From Arthrobacter sp. Y81 (GTDB taxonomy: Bacteria > Actinomycetota > Actinomycetes > Actinomycetales > Micrococcaceae), in contig NZ_PJIL01000015.1 in NCBI RefSeq assembly GCF_002929335.1, forward strand, positions 62,001 to 126,000: DNA of 64,000 bases, written 5' to 3'. Position numbers and translations under genes: made by a program. A model generated the notes under the pieces. The model was not told the origin of the DNA, made no database searches, and saw only the letters and a program-made list of their open reading frames with translations. Below, in pieces: positions 1 through 7,880 of this stretch (the first letter of the stretch is position 1; every line of letters starts with the position of its first letter).

Positions 1-112
1 CGGGCACGCTGATGCCGGCCTGGCCAGCGGCCGCGACCAGGTCGAGAATGGCCATCGCCCTAGTGATGGCCGGAACGGAGCTCTGAGCGCCCGAGAGTGC
101 TTCTGTCGTCAT
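1..112 (-). CDS. IclR-family transcriptional regulator, N-terminal part (cut by window edge)
   Basis: Minus-strand ATG at 112 follows a good GGAGGAAAG ribosome site. Only 37 residues lie inside the window. Residues about 13-28 (AITRAMAILDLVAAAG) match the first helix of the IclR winged-helix domain, whose usual form is S/AxxRAxxILxxLA. IclR proteins use a C-terminal effector domain and commonly control divergent catabolic genes. This one is divergent from the cyclase-family gene at 292 and probably regulates the 292-3632 cluster. The call rests on the first helix only. Confidence 0.6.
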   Translation of the reverse strand, partial: MTTEALSGAQSSVPAITRAMAILDLVAAAGQAGISVP

Positions 113-148
113 TTCTTTCCTCCCCTTATCCAAGATATTGACTTTCGA

Positions 149-160
149 CCAGTATATTGG
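149..160. promoter_or_regulatory. Candidate operator between IclR-type gene and catabolic cluster
   Basis: CCAGTATATTGG is a near-palindrome (5 of 6 base pairs symmetrical) in the 179-bp divergent region between the IclR-type gene and the gene at 292. It is AT-rich against a GC-rich background, and a TTGACT hexamer sits at 138-143. IclR proteins bind palindromes of about this size, so it is a reasonable operator candidate. No experimental consensus is available to test it against. Confidence 0.35.
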
Positions 161-291
161 CTTATCATTACCGAGTCACCCCTCCTCGTTCCCGTTCAGG
201 ACCGGTGGCTTCTCATGTCCGCCCGGTCCTCCGTCGCGAAGTTGCCGACCCGGGATTCCAGGGCGGTCCCCAAAATTTCAAGGAGTAAACC

Positions 292-1260
292 GTGTGCGCG
301 GAAGACATCAGGGCAAGCTCACTCTATCCAGCCCCAACCGATCCAGGCTTCAGTGTCCTGCAGGACCGCTTCGAGGAGGTATTCGAACAGGTCAAAACCT
401 GGGGCCGTTACGGCAACCCCTCCGCCGGAGCCTGGCAGACCGTGACCCCCGCAAGGGTGGTGGATGCGGCCTCCCTCGTCAGCAGCGGACGCGTCGTGCA
501 GACTGCGCTGCCATGGAACACCGTGAGCGGACCGTCCAACACCAACCCAGCCCTGCACTACATGACGGACCTTGGGGTCCGCGAAGCCCCGGAACCGTCC
601 TGTAACAAGGACTTCATCGGTGTCGACTACCACGGGAAAGCCGTCAGCCACCTGGATGCCCTTAGCCATATTGCCTACAAGGGACTCCTGTATGAGGGAC
701 AGACCTCAAAAGACGTTGTGACCGCAACCGGCGCCGACTTTGGGTCCGTCAGCGCGCTCGGCGCGCTGGTGGCACCTGCCGTACTGCTCGACTTCACGGT
801 CCTCTTCGACGTGCCGTGGCTCGAACCGGGAACAGCCATCCACGCCGAGGACATCCTGGCCGCGGAAGCGCGTCTCGGCTTGGACATCAGGCAGGGCGAC
901 GCCGTTCTGGTCCGCACCGGCCACTTCCGCCGCGCCCGCGAACTCGGGATCTGGGACTCTTCGAACCTGAGCGCCGGGCTGCACGTTGACTGCATGCCGC
1001 TGCTGGCAGAACGTGGAATCGTCCTTCTGGGTGGCGACGGCGATTCCGACGTTCGCCCCTCCCCCACTCCCGGCATCCACTCGCCCATCCACATCCTGGC
1101 GATCACTGCGATGGGCCTGCCCCTTCTTGACAACCTGGACCTCGAGGATCTTGGCGCCGCCTGCGCCGAGGAGGACCGGTACCGGTTCATGTTCGTGGTT
1201 GCTCCCCTCAACATCCCCCGCGGCACTGGTTCGCCCGTAAACCCCTTGGCGGTCTTCTAA
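292..1260 (+). CDS. Cyclase-family metal-dependent hydrolase (PF04199 type)
   Basis: 322 aa with a GTG start at 292, 6 nt after AAGGAG. The family (kynurenine formamidase, isatin hydrolase and relatives) hydrolyses amides or lactone-like bonds with a metal held by an HxGTHxDxPxH-type motif. Here the motif is the divergent AVSHLDALSHIAYKG (residues about 116-130). Both ends match the 345-aa paralogue at 51138, including a GSPVNP C-terminus. It abuts the dehydrogenase at 1261 with no gap, so the two are co-transcribed. The substrate is unknown; the neighbouring FAH-family hydrolase suggests a ring-derived acid. The family is clear, the reaction is not. Confidence 0.85.
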   Translation: MCAEDIRASSLYPAPTDPGFSVLQDRFEEVFEQVKTWGRYGNPSAGAWQTVTPARVVDAASLVSSGRVVQTALPWNTVSGPSNTNPALHYMTDLGVREAPEPSCNKDFIGVDYHGKAVSHLDALSHIAYKGLLYEGQTSKDVVTATGADFGSVSALGALVAPAVLLDFTVLFDVPWLEPGTAIHAEDILAAEARLGLDIRQGDAVLVRTGHFRRARELGIWDSSNLSAGLHVDCMPLLAERGIVLLGGDGDSDVRPSPTPGIHSPIHILAITAMGLPLLDNLDLEDLGAACAEEDRYRFMFVVAPLNIPRGTGSPVNPLAVF

Positions 1261-2283
1261 ATGACATTCACAGTAGGCATCTCCTCCGATTTCCTGGACT
1301 CCGCCGGAAACAACGTGTGGGGCGACATCGGACTTGCCGGACTCGACGACGCGGGTCTGAAGTGGGAGTACATGGAGGAAGGGGCCGAGGTCCTCACTCC
1401 CGCGCAAATGGAACGCTACGACGCCATCCTCTACGCCGCCCCCGCCGTCACGGCAGCGTCCTTTGCAGGGGTGGAGAATCCGCCGCTCATTCTGGCCCGG
1501 TTCGGTGTCGGGTTCGACGCAGTGGACCTCAAGGCCTGCACCCGTGCGGGAACGGTAGCTACTATCACTCCCGACGGCGCCCGCGGCCCGGTCGCCACAG
1601 CCACCTTGTCCATGCTCCTGTCCGTACTGCACAACACCGTGATGAAGGACCGCCTGGTCCGTGAAAAGTCCTGGGACCTCCGCGAACGATTCATGGGCAC
1701 CGGCCTGACCGGGAAGACCATTGGCCTGCTCGGCGTCGGAAACACCGGGGGCGAGCTGATCCGCTTGCTGCAGCCCTTCGGCGTCCGGTGCGTGGGCTAC
1801 GATCCCTTCTGTCCGCCCGAGCGCGCCAGCGACCTGGGTGTGGAACTGATGGAGCTGGAGGATGTTGCGTCCAGTTGCGACGCCCTCATTGTGATGGCAG
1901 TGCTGACCGAGCAGACCCACCACATTGTCAACGCCGCAATCCTGGACCGGATGAAATCCACTGCAGTGGTCATCAACATGGCACGCGGCCCGATCATCAA
2001 TGAACCGGATCTTATTTCGGCCCTGGCCAGCGGAAGCATCGCGGCAGCCGGGCTGGACGTGTTTGAAACGGAACCCGTAACCAACGAACTTGTCGGTATG
2101 GACAACGTAACGCTGTCCCCGCACTGCCTCTCCTGGACCGATGAAATGTCGCTCGGCAACGGCAGCAGCTGCGTGCGCGCCATCGTAGCCGTGGCCAACG
2201 GCCGCACCCCCGACTTCGTGATCAATCGGGAAGTGCTCGAAACGGCTGCATTCAATGACCGGCTCGGCCTCAGAGCCGGCTAA
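1261..2283 (+). CDS. D-isomer-specific 2-hydroxyacid dehydrogenase family protein
   Basis: 340 aa. The ATG follows directly on the upstream stop codon, so translation is probably coupled. The NAD-binding loop GLLGVGNTGG (residues about 159-168) is a GxGxxG variant. The family pattern continues with a substrate-side Arg in NMARGPIINE, a Glu in DVFETEP and a catalytic His in LSPHC, about residues 238-285. Such enzymes reversibly reduce 2-oxoacids to D-2-hydroxyacids. In this cluster it would act on an oxo-acid or hydroxy-acid intermediate. Length is normal for the family. Confidence 0.85.
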   Translation: MTFTVGISSDFLDSAGNNVWGDIGLAGLDDAGLKWEYMEEGAEVLTPAQMERYDAILYAAPAVTAASFAGVENPPLILARFGVGFDAVDLKACTRAGTVATITPDGARGPVATATLSMLLSVLHNTVMKDRLVREKSWDLRERFMGTGLTGKTIGLLGVGNTGGELIRLLQPFGVRCVGYDPFCPPERASDLGVELMELEDVASSCDALIVMAVLTEQTHHIVNAAILDRMKSTAVVINMARGPIINEPDLISALASGSIAAAGLDVFETEPVTNELVGMDNVTLSPHCLSWTDEMSLGNGSSCVRAIVAVANGRTPDFVINREVLETAAFNDRLGLRAG

Positions 2284-2311
2284 ATCCCCTCCCCAAGCAG
2301 AAAGCGACACC

Positions 2312-2521
2312 ATGACTGAGACGACACTCGAGAAAACTGAAATTTTTGTTCGACACGCCCGCGAGTTGGATCAGGCCCTGAATTCCGGGATCCGGGACCT
2401 CCAGGCGAAGGCCTCCACGCACGGGACCGCGGGAATTCTCGTTACGAAGCTCGCGCCCGGGCGGTTCACCCTCGAACTGAGCCACGACGTTCCCTTCGGC
2501 TACACGTACGAGAAATCCTGA
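2312..2521 (+). CDS. Small conserved-type protein, function unknown
   Basis: 69 aa from the ATG at 2312 (MTETTLEKTEIF). The same frame is open upstream into the dehydrogenase, but an internal start fits better because the extra residues are low-complexity. The protein is acidic and mostly helical by eye (FVRHARELDQALNSGIRDLQ), ending in a strand-like segment. It has no signal peptide or known motif. It lies 28 nt after the dehydrogenase on the same strand and is probably in the same transcript. The ribosome site is weak (AGCAGAAAG). Confidence 0.5.
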   Translation: MTETTLEKTEIFVRHARELDQALNSGIRDLQAKASTHGTAGILVTKLAPGRFTLELSHDVPFGYTYEKS

Positions 2522-2602
2522 CTACCGGCTCACGGCCACGTTCGTACGGTGTCGCCGGCAGGGCCGCGGAGGGGCACCGACTTTTGTGAAGGAATCCAGA
2601 CA

Positions 2603-2839
2603 GTGAAACGCGCCATGAGTGAAATTGACGGCAGGGATTGGGATGCCTCGGAATTCGCAGCGAGGGAGGAAGCGTGGCGGAGCCCCCGCCGCCAGCGCCT
2701 CAGTTGTTTGGGTTGCGGGGAGCCTGCATTCTTCCGGGCTGAATCCAACGACCGCCGCCCCAGCTTCGGAGCTAGGCACAGCCGCAATTGCGACTTCGTA
2801 GCCCAGTCTCCCTGGAGCGTTTTCAAGTATTTGCAATAG
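2603..2839 (+). CDS. Small Cys-rich putative zinc-binding protein
   Basis: 78 aa if it starts at GTG 2603, which has AAGGA 8 nt upstream; an ATG lies at 2615. The middle carries CLGCGEPAFFRAES and then RHSRNCDF, a CxxC...H..C arrangement that could hold one zinc ion. I do not recognise a family. It sits between the dehydrogenase and the FAH-family gene on the same strand. It could be a full small protein or the remains of a longer one. Codon use looks like that of its neighbours. Confidence 0.4.
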   Translation: MKRAMSEIDGRDWDASEFAAREEAWRSPRRQRLSCLGCGEPAFFRAESNDRRPSFGARHSRNCDFVAQSPWSVFKYLQ

Positions 2840-2894
2840 CACCACGGCCGCCACGGCCGCCCGACCAGATGCACAACCACCACCAAGGAGCGCA

Positions 2895-3632
2895 ATGCGC
2901 ATTGCAAGACTACAGACTGCCGCAGGTCCGCAACATGCGGTGGAGCGGAACGGTAGCTGGGATCACATTATTGACCCGTTCGTGGAACCGCTCACCTATA
3001 CCGGGGACACAACCCCCGACGCCGAAGCGGTCTTCCTCGCTCCCGTCCGGCCCGCGGTGGTGCTCGGCATTGCTCACAACCGCACGCTCAACAGTCATCC
3101 CCTGCCGATCCAGGCGTGGCACAAGTCTGTTCACACGGTAGCCGCCCCGGGGGATCAGGTATCGGCGGCCCGCGGGCGCGGTACCGTCAACGTCGAAGGC
3201 GAGCTCGCCGTCGTAATCGGAAAAAGTGCGACGGAACTGACAGCCGGGAACGCCCTGGAGCACGTCCTCGGCTTTACCTGCGTCAACGACGTCACCAACG
3301 TGGACCAGGGCGCCGTGGACGAGCGGAATTTCCAAGGCAAGGCCGGCACCAACTACACACCTCTGGGCCCATGGATTGAAACGGAGATCCCGGACCCCGA
3401 CCTCGTGGGGATCGACGTGTTCGTCAACGGCGAGGTCAGGGCGAAATCAGGTTCCTTCAACCTGCCCTCATCCGTGTCGGAGTGCCTTGTCTACGTCACG
3501 TCCTGGTTGACGCTTGAACCGGGGGATGTCGTGATGACAGGGGCTCCCGGGACAGCAGTTGCCGTGCAGCCCGGTGATCGTGTCGACGTTGTCCTCGGCG
3601 GAATCGGAACCCTCACGAACGCAATTGTCTAG
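2895..3632 (+). CDS. Fumarylacetoacetate hydrolase (FAH) family protein
   Basis: 245 aa; ATG at 2895 with AAGGAG directly upstream (AAGGAGCGCAATG). The conserved metal-binding blocks are visible: EGELAVVIGK (residues about 101-110) and VNDVTNVDQG (about 130-140), followed by GPWIETEIPDPD and the LEPGDVVMTGAP loop. Family members are Mg-dependent C-C hydrolases, hydratases, decarboxylases or isomerases acting on 2-oxo or enol acids such as 2-hydroxyhepta-2,4-dienedioate. It closes the left-hand catabolic cluster and is convergent with the MHS transporter. The exact reaction cannot be told apart within the family. Confidence 0.88.
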   Translation: MRIARLQTAAGPQHAVERNGSWDHIIDPFVEPLTYTGDTTPDAEAVFLAPVRPAVVLGIAHNRTLNSHPLPIQAWHKSVHTVAAPGDQVSAARGRGTVNVEGELAVVIGKSATELTAGNALEHVLGFTCVNDVTNVDQGAVDERNFQGKAGTNYTPLGPWIETEIPDPDLVGIDVFVNGEVRAKSGSFNLPSSVSECLVYVTSWLTLEPGDVVMTGAPGTAVAVQPGDRVDVVLGGIGTLTNAIV

Positions 3633-3685
3633 TAGCGCCATCCGGGAGCGGTACACACTGTGGGGTTGGGCACGGCGGCTGCAGA

Positions 3686-5107
3686 CTAGGCCAATTGTCC
3701 GGTCCCGCGATCCCGTCTGCGCGGGCTGGTCGCCGTCGGCCGGAGGCTGACCTGCTCGTCGGTGTCCCGTGAGGCGTCCTCGATCAATGTCAGGTCGCGG
3801 CCACGGGTTTCCGGCACCAGAAACGTTGTGATGAAGGTGATAACGGACAGCGCAAACACATAGGTGGCCACCGGCCACCAGGCTCCGCTACTTATGCTGA
3901 TCAACCACGCACCGGCCACCGGGGCGAGCCCGCCCGCGAGCACCGCGCTGAACTCCCGGGCCGTGGCCACACCAATGTAGCGGTGGCGGTTGCCGAAAAG
4001 TTCGGGCAAGAGGGCGCACTGCGAACCCAGCATCGTATTCACCCCGAAGCCGATGGCAACGGCGATCACGAGGATAATGACGATGGGGTTCCCCAGAGAG
4101 AGCAGCCACCAGCCGGGGTAAGCAAGCACCAACAGGACGCCGGCTCCGAAGCGGTAGACAGGGATCCGCCCGAAGCGGTCCGACAACGCACCGGCCCACG
4201 GGACCGAGACCATGCCGACGAGTGATCCGACCGCAACGGCCAGCGGACCGATCCAGGCGCCGACGCCAACAGTTGTGACAACAAAGCTGACGGCCAGCGT
4301 ATTGAAGAGGTAGGAACCGCCGTTCTCGGCCATGCGGAGGCCGATGCCGCGGAACACGTTGGGGAGAGACCGGCTGAAGACCTCGCGCAGAGGACTCTGG
4401 GCAATCTGGTCCTGCTCTTCGAGCACGATGAAGGTGGGGCTTTCCCTCAGACGGAGCCTGATGAAAAGGGCGATCGCGATCAGCAGGATCGAGGCCAGGA
4501 ACGGAATCCGCCACACCCCGGACAGCAGCACTTCGCTCGGCAGTGTGCCCAGGTAGATGAACACGCCGGCGGCCAGCAGGGTACCGGCCTGGATGCCGAT
4601 AAACGGCAAGGCGGCAAAGAAGCCCCGGCGCCGGACCGGCGCGTATTCGGCCATCAGCACTGTGGCACCGGCCTGCTCCGCCCCCGCGCCGAAGCCTTGG
4701 AGAAGGCGCATGAGGACCAATAACGCCGGAGCCAGAATGCCGGCCTGGTCATACGTCGGCAGCGCGCCGACCAGCGTGGAGGCACCGCCCATGAGCAGGA
4801 TGGTGGCCACCAGAACCCATTTCCGGCCAAGCCGGTCGCCAACAGTGCCGAAGAAAAGGCCGCCCAGTGGCCTCGCCACAAAGGCCACACCGAACGTGGC
4901 GAAACTGGCCACGGTGCCGGTGGCGGGGTCAAGGTTGGAAAAGAAGACCTTGCTGAAGATCAGGGCTGACGCCAGCCCGTAAAGAGCAAAGTCGTAGTAC
5001 TCCAGGGCGCTGCCCACGCTCGAGGCGAAGGTGGCCCGGCGAAGGTTGGCTGCATACTCGGGATCGGTGGAACCCCTGCCGACGTGTGGTCCGGCGCCGG
5101 AACTCAT
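3686..5107 (-). CDS. MFS transporter, metabolite:H+ symporter (MHS) type
   Basis: 473 aa from the ATG at 5107, with GGAGG 8-9 nt upstream; the frame is open further upstream but without homology. The N-terminus has the MHS hallmark SALEYYDFALYG and then the MFS loop GDRLGRKWVL (about residue 100). About twelve hydrophobic segments follow, with a second loop ALSDRFGRIPVY. MHS members import carboxylates and aromatic acids such as shikimate, proline or benzoates with protons. Its placement beside the catabolic cluster makes substrate uptake for that pathway likely. Confidence 0.88.
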   Translation of the reverse strand: MSSGAGPHVGRGSTDPEYAANLRRATFASSVGSALEYYDFALYGLASALIFSKVFFSNLDPATGTVASFATFGVAFVARPLGGLFFGTVGDRLGRKWVLVATILLMGGASTLVGALPTYDQAGILAPALLVLMRLLQGFGAGAEQAGATVLMAEYAPVRRRGFFAALPFIGIQAGTLLAAGVFIYLGTLPSEVLLSGVWRIPFLASILLIAIALFIRLRLRESPTFIVLEEQDQIAQSPLREVFSRSLPNVFRGIGLRMAENGGSYLFNTLAVSFVVTTVGVGAWIGPLAVAVGSLVGMVSVPWAGALSDRFGRIPVYRFGAGVLLVLAYPGWWLLSLGNPIVIILVIAVAIGFGVNTMLGSQCALLPELFGNRHRYIGVATAREFSAVLAGGLAPVAGAWLISISSGAWWPVATYVFALSVITFITTFLVPETRGRDLTLIEDASRDTDEQVSLRPTATSPRRRDRGTGQLA

Positions 5108-5210
5108 AGTGACGTGCCTCCGTTGTACGGCCCCGGGGCAGCGGCTGTGCAGTGAAAGCCACCGTTGGCTCGGGGCGTCGGCCCCCACGCGGGCGGTGCC
5201 CGCTAGCGGA

Positions 5211-5238
5211 AATCTAACACCGTACCGAACCAAGTCAA
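5211..5238 (-). promoter_or_regulatory. Promoter for the MHS transporter
   Basis: Read on the minus strand, TTGACT (5238-5233), a 16-bp spacer and TAGATT (5216-5211) form a good primary-sigma promoter. It would leave a leader of about 100 nt before the ATG at 5107. The spacer contains GGTTCGGTACGG, partly symmetrical around GTAC, which could be an operator. Confidence 0.5.
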
Positions 5239-5355
5239 TACCCTGAACATACTCAGTCCGAAGACCGTCCAGCCCCATTGCGCTCCGGGCCCAAGGCGAC
5301 CGCGCCATAGCCGGACGACGGCGGGGCCTCCCGCCGTCGTCATTGCTGTTGCCCC

Positions 5356-5497
5356 TCACCAGGGGATCAGGACGAACAGAGCCCAGCTGGACAGCGGTGC
5401 CACCAGGATCAGGGCGAAACCCCACATGAGCAGTGCCTTGTAAGTGCTGGCGCGCTGGTCCTCAGGGACGTTTGCGACCAGCAGTGCGCCGTTCGAT
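5356..5497 (-). pseudogene. C-terminal remnant of a MatC/SLC13-type carboxylate carrier
   Basis: The last ~46 residues of a transporter survive (NGALLVANVPEDQR then YKALLMWGFALILVAP). They align with the end of the intact MatC-type carrier at 40626-42074 (DGALVVANA, DRQRVYKQLMMY, VVLVAPALAWALL). No N-terminal part is present. The homology stops at about 5497, where a piece of a different gene on the other strand begins. This is a 5'-deleted pseudogene. Confidence 0.7.
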
Positions 5498-5655
5498 CCG
5501 GCTGCTGTGGCACGTGATGCCGAAAGGCAGCGGCGGCTGGGCCTCACCGGAAAGTTACTGATTCACCCTGGGCAGGTGGCCGGCGAAAGGCGGGCATTCC
5601 AACGGACAGTCCGCCGGCGGTGTCTCGGTATGCACTCAGGCTGTCTGTGGGGATG
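5495..5655 (+). pseudogene. C-terminal remnant of a CitE-like (HpcH/HpaI) lyase
   Basis: From about 5495 the plus strand reads DPAAVARDAERQ, LGLTGKLLIHPGQVAGERRAF. This matches the conserved GxxGKxCIHPxQ segment of CitE/HpcH aldolases, here with Leu in place of the usual Cys or Ala. One frame change near 5600 continues into AVSRYALRL, the typical helix after that motif. The first ~200 residues are missing. Back-to-back with the MatC remnant, it suggests that a dicarboxylate or citramalyl-type module once stood here. Confidence 0.6.
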
Positions 5656-5705
5656 CATTTGGTTTCTCCGGAAGGTTCGGGCTGCACGTCATTGTGGGCC
5701 GATAC

Positions 5706-5912
5706 TTATGGCTGGACTGGGGCTGCTGGCCGTGGTTCCAGTGCCGTGGCTGTCTGGCGCTGGAAGGCTGCGATTCTTTTCCACATCTCCGGGGCGTTGG
5801 GGTACATGGGGAAGTGGCCGCTGCGGGTGATTTCCTCACTGCGAGGGGAAACCGTCGATGCGATCGCGGAGCCCGGCAGCGTTGCCAGGGTCAGACCCGG
5901 CTCCTGCGCGTG
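5706..5912 (-). pseudogene. C-terminal remnant of an alpha/beta-hydrolase
   Basis: A minus-strand frame ending at the TAA at 5708-5706 reads EEITRSGHFPMYPNAPEMWK followed by RIAAF. This is the catalytic-His end of alpha/beta-hydrolases (SGHFPMxxxAxxMWxRI). About 65 residues remain; no nucleophile elbow or start codon is present. It is a non-functional fragment. Confidence 0.6.
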
Positions 5913-6063
5913 ACGGCGCCGAAAATTCCCAGCACGATGACAGCGCCGAGAATGGACAGCAGCCAGGTCCGGCTTACGAAGATCCAGTCAGCCGCGGCGG
6001 ATCGGCTGTGGCACTCAGCCAGAGAAAGCCGAGGGGCAGGGCGACAAGGCAAAAGCGGATCTA
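5891..6063 (-). pseudogene. Frameshifted small membrane-protein remnant
   Basis: Two minus-strand frames together give two hydrophobic helices: IRFCLVALPLGFLWLSATA, then after a frame change near 6000 ADWIFVSRTWLLSILGAVI and VLGIFGAVTRR. There is no start codon with a ribosome site. I do not recognise the family. It looks like the tail of an integral membrane protein that lost its front and took an indel. Confidence 0.35.
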
Positions 6064-6160
6064 AGACGGGCCGGCGAGAAGGTCCCAACAGGCCACTTGG
6101 CTTCATCCCCCGGCTCCCTGCTGCCGCTGACCGGCGGGGGCGTTCACGGCCCGCCCAGGG

Positions 6161-6460
6161 TCAGCGCTTGCTCCGTGCCTTGGCCGCGGCGAGTTCATGT
6201 TCCAGGTGCCGGTTGGCGGATTCCAGCTCGAGGACTGCCCGGACGCCGGCAAGGTTTAGCCCGTCCTGGAGGAGCGCGCTGATTCGGCGTAGTGTCGCCA
6301 GGTCCTGTTCACTGTACAGGCGGGTCCCGCCAACGGTCCGCCCCGGTTCCAGCAGCCCTTTGCGCTCGTACAGGCGCAGGTTCTGCTGCCCCATCCCCAC
6401 CAGTTCAGCCGCCACGGAAATGGCATAAACCCCCGTGACCCTGCCGCTGTCCTGCACCAT
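6161..6460 (-). CDS. hspR: MerR-family regulator, HspR-like
   Basis: 99 aa from the ATG at 6460 with a strong AAGGAGGGG site; the in-frame start further upstream has none. The winged helix reads NLRLYERKGLLEPGRT then GGTRLYSEQDLATLRRI (residues about 25-60), close to HspR of actinobacteria. A coiled-coil tail ends in KARSKR. HspR represses heat-shock genes with DnaK as co-repressor in Streptomyces and Mycobacterium. Here it is divergent from an Hsp20 gene instead of following dnaK-grpE-dnaJ, so it probably controls that gene. The symbol is used in the family sense. Confidence 0.7.
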   Translation of the reverse strand: MVQDSGRVTGVYAISVAAELVGMGQQNLRLYERKGLLEPGRTVGGTRLYSEQDLATLRRISALLQDGLNLAGVRAVLELESANRHLEHELAAAKARSKR

Positions 6461-6490
6461 CGACCCCTCCTTGAAACCCAAAATACCCTC

Positions 6491-6543
6491 TTGCAGCAGT
6501 CTCACACGGGTGCTATAAAAAATCTATCCCAACCACGATAGAT
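6491..6543 (+). promoter_or_regulatory. Promoter and palindromic operator of the Hsp20 gene
   Basis: TTGCAG (6491-6496), a 17-bp spacer and TATAAA (6514-6519) make a clear plus-strand promoter. Just downstream, ATCTATC (6522-6528), 8 nt and GATAGAT (6537-6543) form a perfect inverted repeat over the expected transcription start. It differs from the published HspR box (CTTGAGT-N7-ACTCAAG). It is the likely operator for the adjacent MerR-type repressor. Confidence 0.55.
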
Positions 6544-6596
6544 AATCTGGCTGGTGAAAAATGAGTCAAACACGATCTGTAAGGAGTGAGGAAGAC

Positions 6597-7022
6597 ATGC
6601 TGATGCGAACCGACCCGTTCCGTGAGCTCGACCGGCTCACCCAGCAGGTCCTCGGCACAACGGCCAGGCCGGCCGCGATGCCCATGGACGCCTGGCAGGA
6701 AGGGGAAGAATTCGTTGTTGCTTTCGACCTACCCGGAGTGGACGTCGATTCGGTGGACATCGACGTCGAACGTAATGTCCTGACCGTCAGGGCCGAACGC
6801 AAAAGCCCGACGGGCGAGAACACGGAGCTCATTGCCGCAGAGCGTCCCCGCGGCGTCTTTAGCCGCCAGCTCATCCTCGGCGACGCCCTCAACGCCGACG
6901 CCGTGAAAGCCGGTTACGACGCCGGAGTGCTGACGCTGCGGATCCCGATGGCCGAAAAAGCAAAACCCCGCCGGATCGAGATCGAAACAAGCAAGAACCA
7001 GCGCCAGGAAATCAACGCCTGA
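6597..7022 (+). CDS. Small heat-shock protein, Hsp20 / alpha-crystallin family
   Basis: 141 aa from the ATG at 6597 (AAGGAGTGAGGAAGAC upstream); an earlier ATG at 6561 has no site. The N-terminus MLMRTDPFRELDRLTQQ is the usual actinobacterial Hsp18/20 start. The alpha-crystallin domain spans about residues 38-130, with FDLPGVDVDSVDIDVERNVL and the closing AGVLTLRIPMAE, a match to the A-x-x-x-G-V-L-T-L signature. These are ATP-independent holdases. Control by the divergent HspR-like gene is likely. Confidence 0.92.
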   Translation: MLMRTDPFRELDRLTQQVLGTTARPAAMPMDAWQEGEEFVVAFDLPGVDVDSVDIDVERNVLTVRAERKSPTGENTELIAAERPRGVFSRQLILGDALNADAVKAGYDAGVLTLRIPMAEKAKPRRIEIETSKNQRQEINA

Positions 7023-7040
7023 CCGGAGACGCCTCGCACA

Positions 7041-7078
7041 GGGATGGCCCCGGCCCTTCGCAGATCGGGGACCATCCC
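7041..7078 (+). terminator. Stem-loop downstream of hsp20
   Basis: GGGATGG-CCCCG pairs with CGGGG-A-CCATCCC across a 13-nt loop, 19 nt after the hsp20 stop. No T-tract follows. It could terminate or stabilise the 3' end, and would separate hsp20 from the gene at 7161. Confidence 0.5.
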
Positions 7079-7160
7079 GCAGCGGCACGGACAGCTTGAG
7101 CATCCACAGTGGCCGGCCCCGCTCCCCCACGCAGCCGCCCTATCCGGGAAGGAGTCCATC

Positions 7161-7538
7161 ATGAGCGCCTGGCGCCCGTACGACAGCCAGCTGTTGCCGG
7201 CATTTTACGAACGGTTCGAACAACGCTGGGGAAAAGGTACTGCACCGTTCCTTGACCCCGAAGTGCACGAGCAACCCCTGCCGCGTGCCCAATGGATCAA
7301 CCCGGACACCGGTGCGGCCCTCGCCGTAGTCCCCATATGGACCGAGGACCCGCGTCACCGTTCCTTCGGGGTCTTCTACCTCCCTCCGGACGGGGACATC
7401 TGGGTGCTGCGGCCCGGGCTCACCGCTTACACCGAAAACGGGCAGGCAAGCACTCAAGAGCAAATTTCCCTCCGCAATGACGCCTTCAGAAAAGCCGTCA
7501 GCCATGCGAAGGACTTTATCTACGGCCCCCAGCCCTGA
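7161..7538 (+). CDS. Conserved-type hypothetical protein
   Basis: 125 aa; ATG at 7161 with GGAAGGAG 8 nt upstream. It has no signal peptide or membrane segment. It is rich in Trp, Tyr and Pro (FYERFEQRWGKGTAPF, VFYLPPDGDIWVLRPG), suggesting a compact soluble fold. It lies between hsp20 and the 84-aa protein on the same strand and may belong to a stress-induced group. I do not recognise the family. Confidence 0.6.
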   Translation: MSAWRPYDSQLLPAFYERFEQRWGKGTAPFLDPEVHEQPLPRAQWINPDTGAALAVVPIWTEDPRHRSFGVFYLPPDGDIWVLRPGLTAYTENGQASTQEQISLRNDAFRKAVSHAKDFIYGPQP

Positions 7539-7601
7539 GGGCGGGATTTCAACTTGGCCCCGCATCCGGGCCATCCGATGACAGGCAGGAAAGGAACTGA
7601 C

Positions 7602-7856
7602 ATGACCGCAACCCACTTTGACCGGTTCCTCCGCGAATCCCTCATCACGGAGCGGGAGACGGATGCCGGACTGGGCAAAGACGAACTATACGGCCTCTAC
7701 ACCAGCTGGTGCCTGCTAAATCAGGCCACGCCAGAGCCGGCCCGCTCGCTCTGGGCGGCCCTCAAACAACACCGCATCAACCCCAAGCACAACCACTTGA
7801 CCATGATCGGGCCCGCCGCCACCGACTACATCCTCGCCAGCACCGGTCAATGGTGA
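7602..7856 (+). CDS. 84-aa small protein, paralogue of the protein at 12370
   Basis: ATG at 7602 with AAAGGAACTGAC upstream. It matches the 85-aa protein at 12370-12627 along its whole length at about 60% identity by eye, including ELYGLYTSWCL, a PEP(A/P)R turn and AATDYILAS. The upstream AAAGGAACTGA(C/T)ATG is nearly identical in both. It is helical, soluble and carries one conserved Cys. The function is unknown. The association with hsp20 suggests a stress role. The next gene on this strand is a headless MFS fragment starting about 25 nt after the stop. Confidence 0.65.
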   Translation: MTATHFDRFLRESLITERETDAGLGKDELYGLYTSWCLLNQATPEPARSLWAALKQHRINPKHNHLTMIGPAATDYILASTGQW

Positions 7857-7880
7857 ACGGACGCCGGACCCGCGATCATT

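Noticed and set aside
706..2313. 535-codon open frame antisense to the cyclase and dehydrogenase genes
   Set aside because: It mirrors the GC-rich codon positions of the real genes, has no ribosome site and no recognisable protein features.
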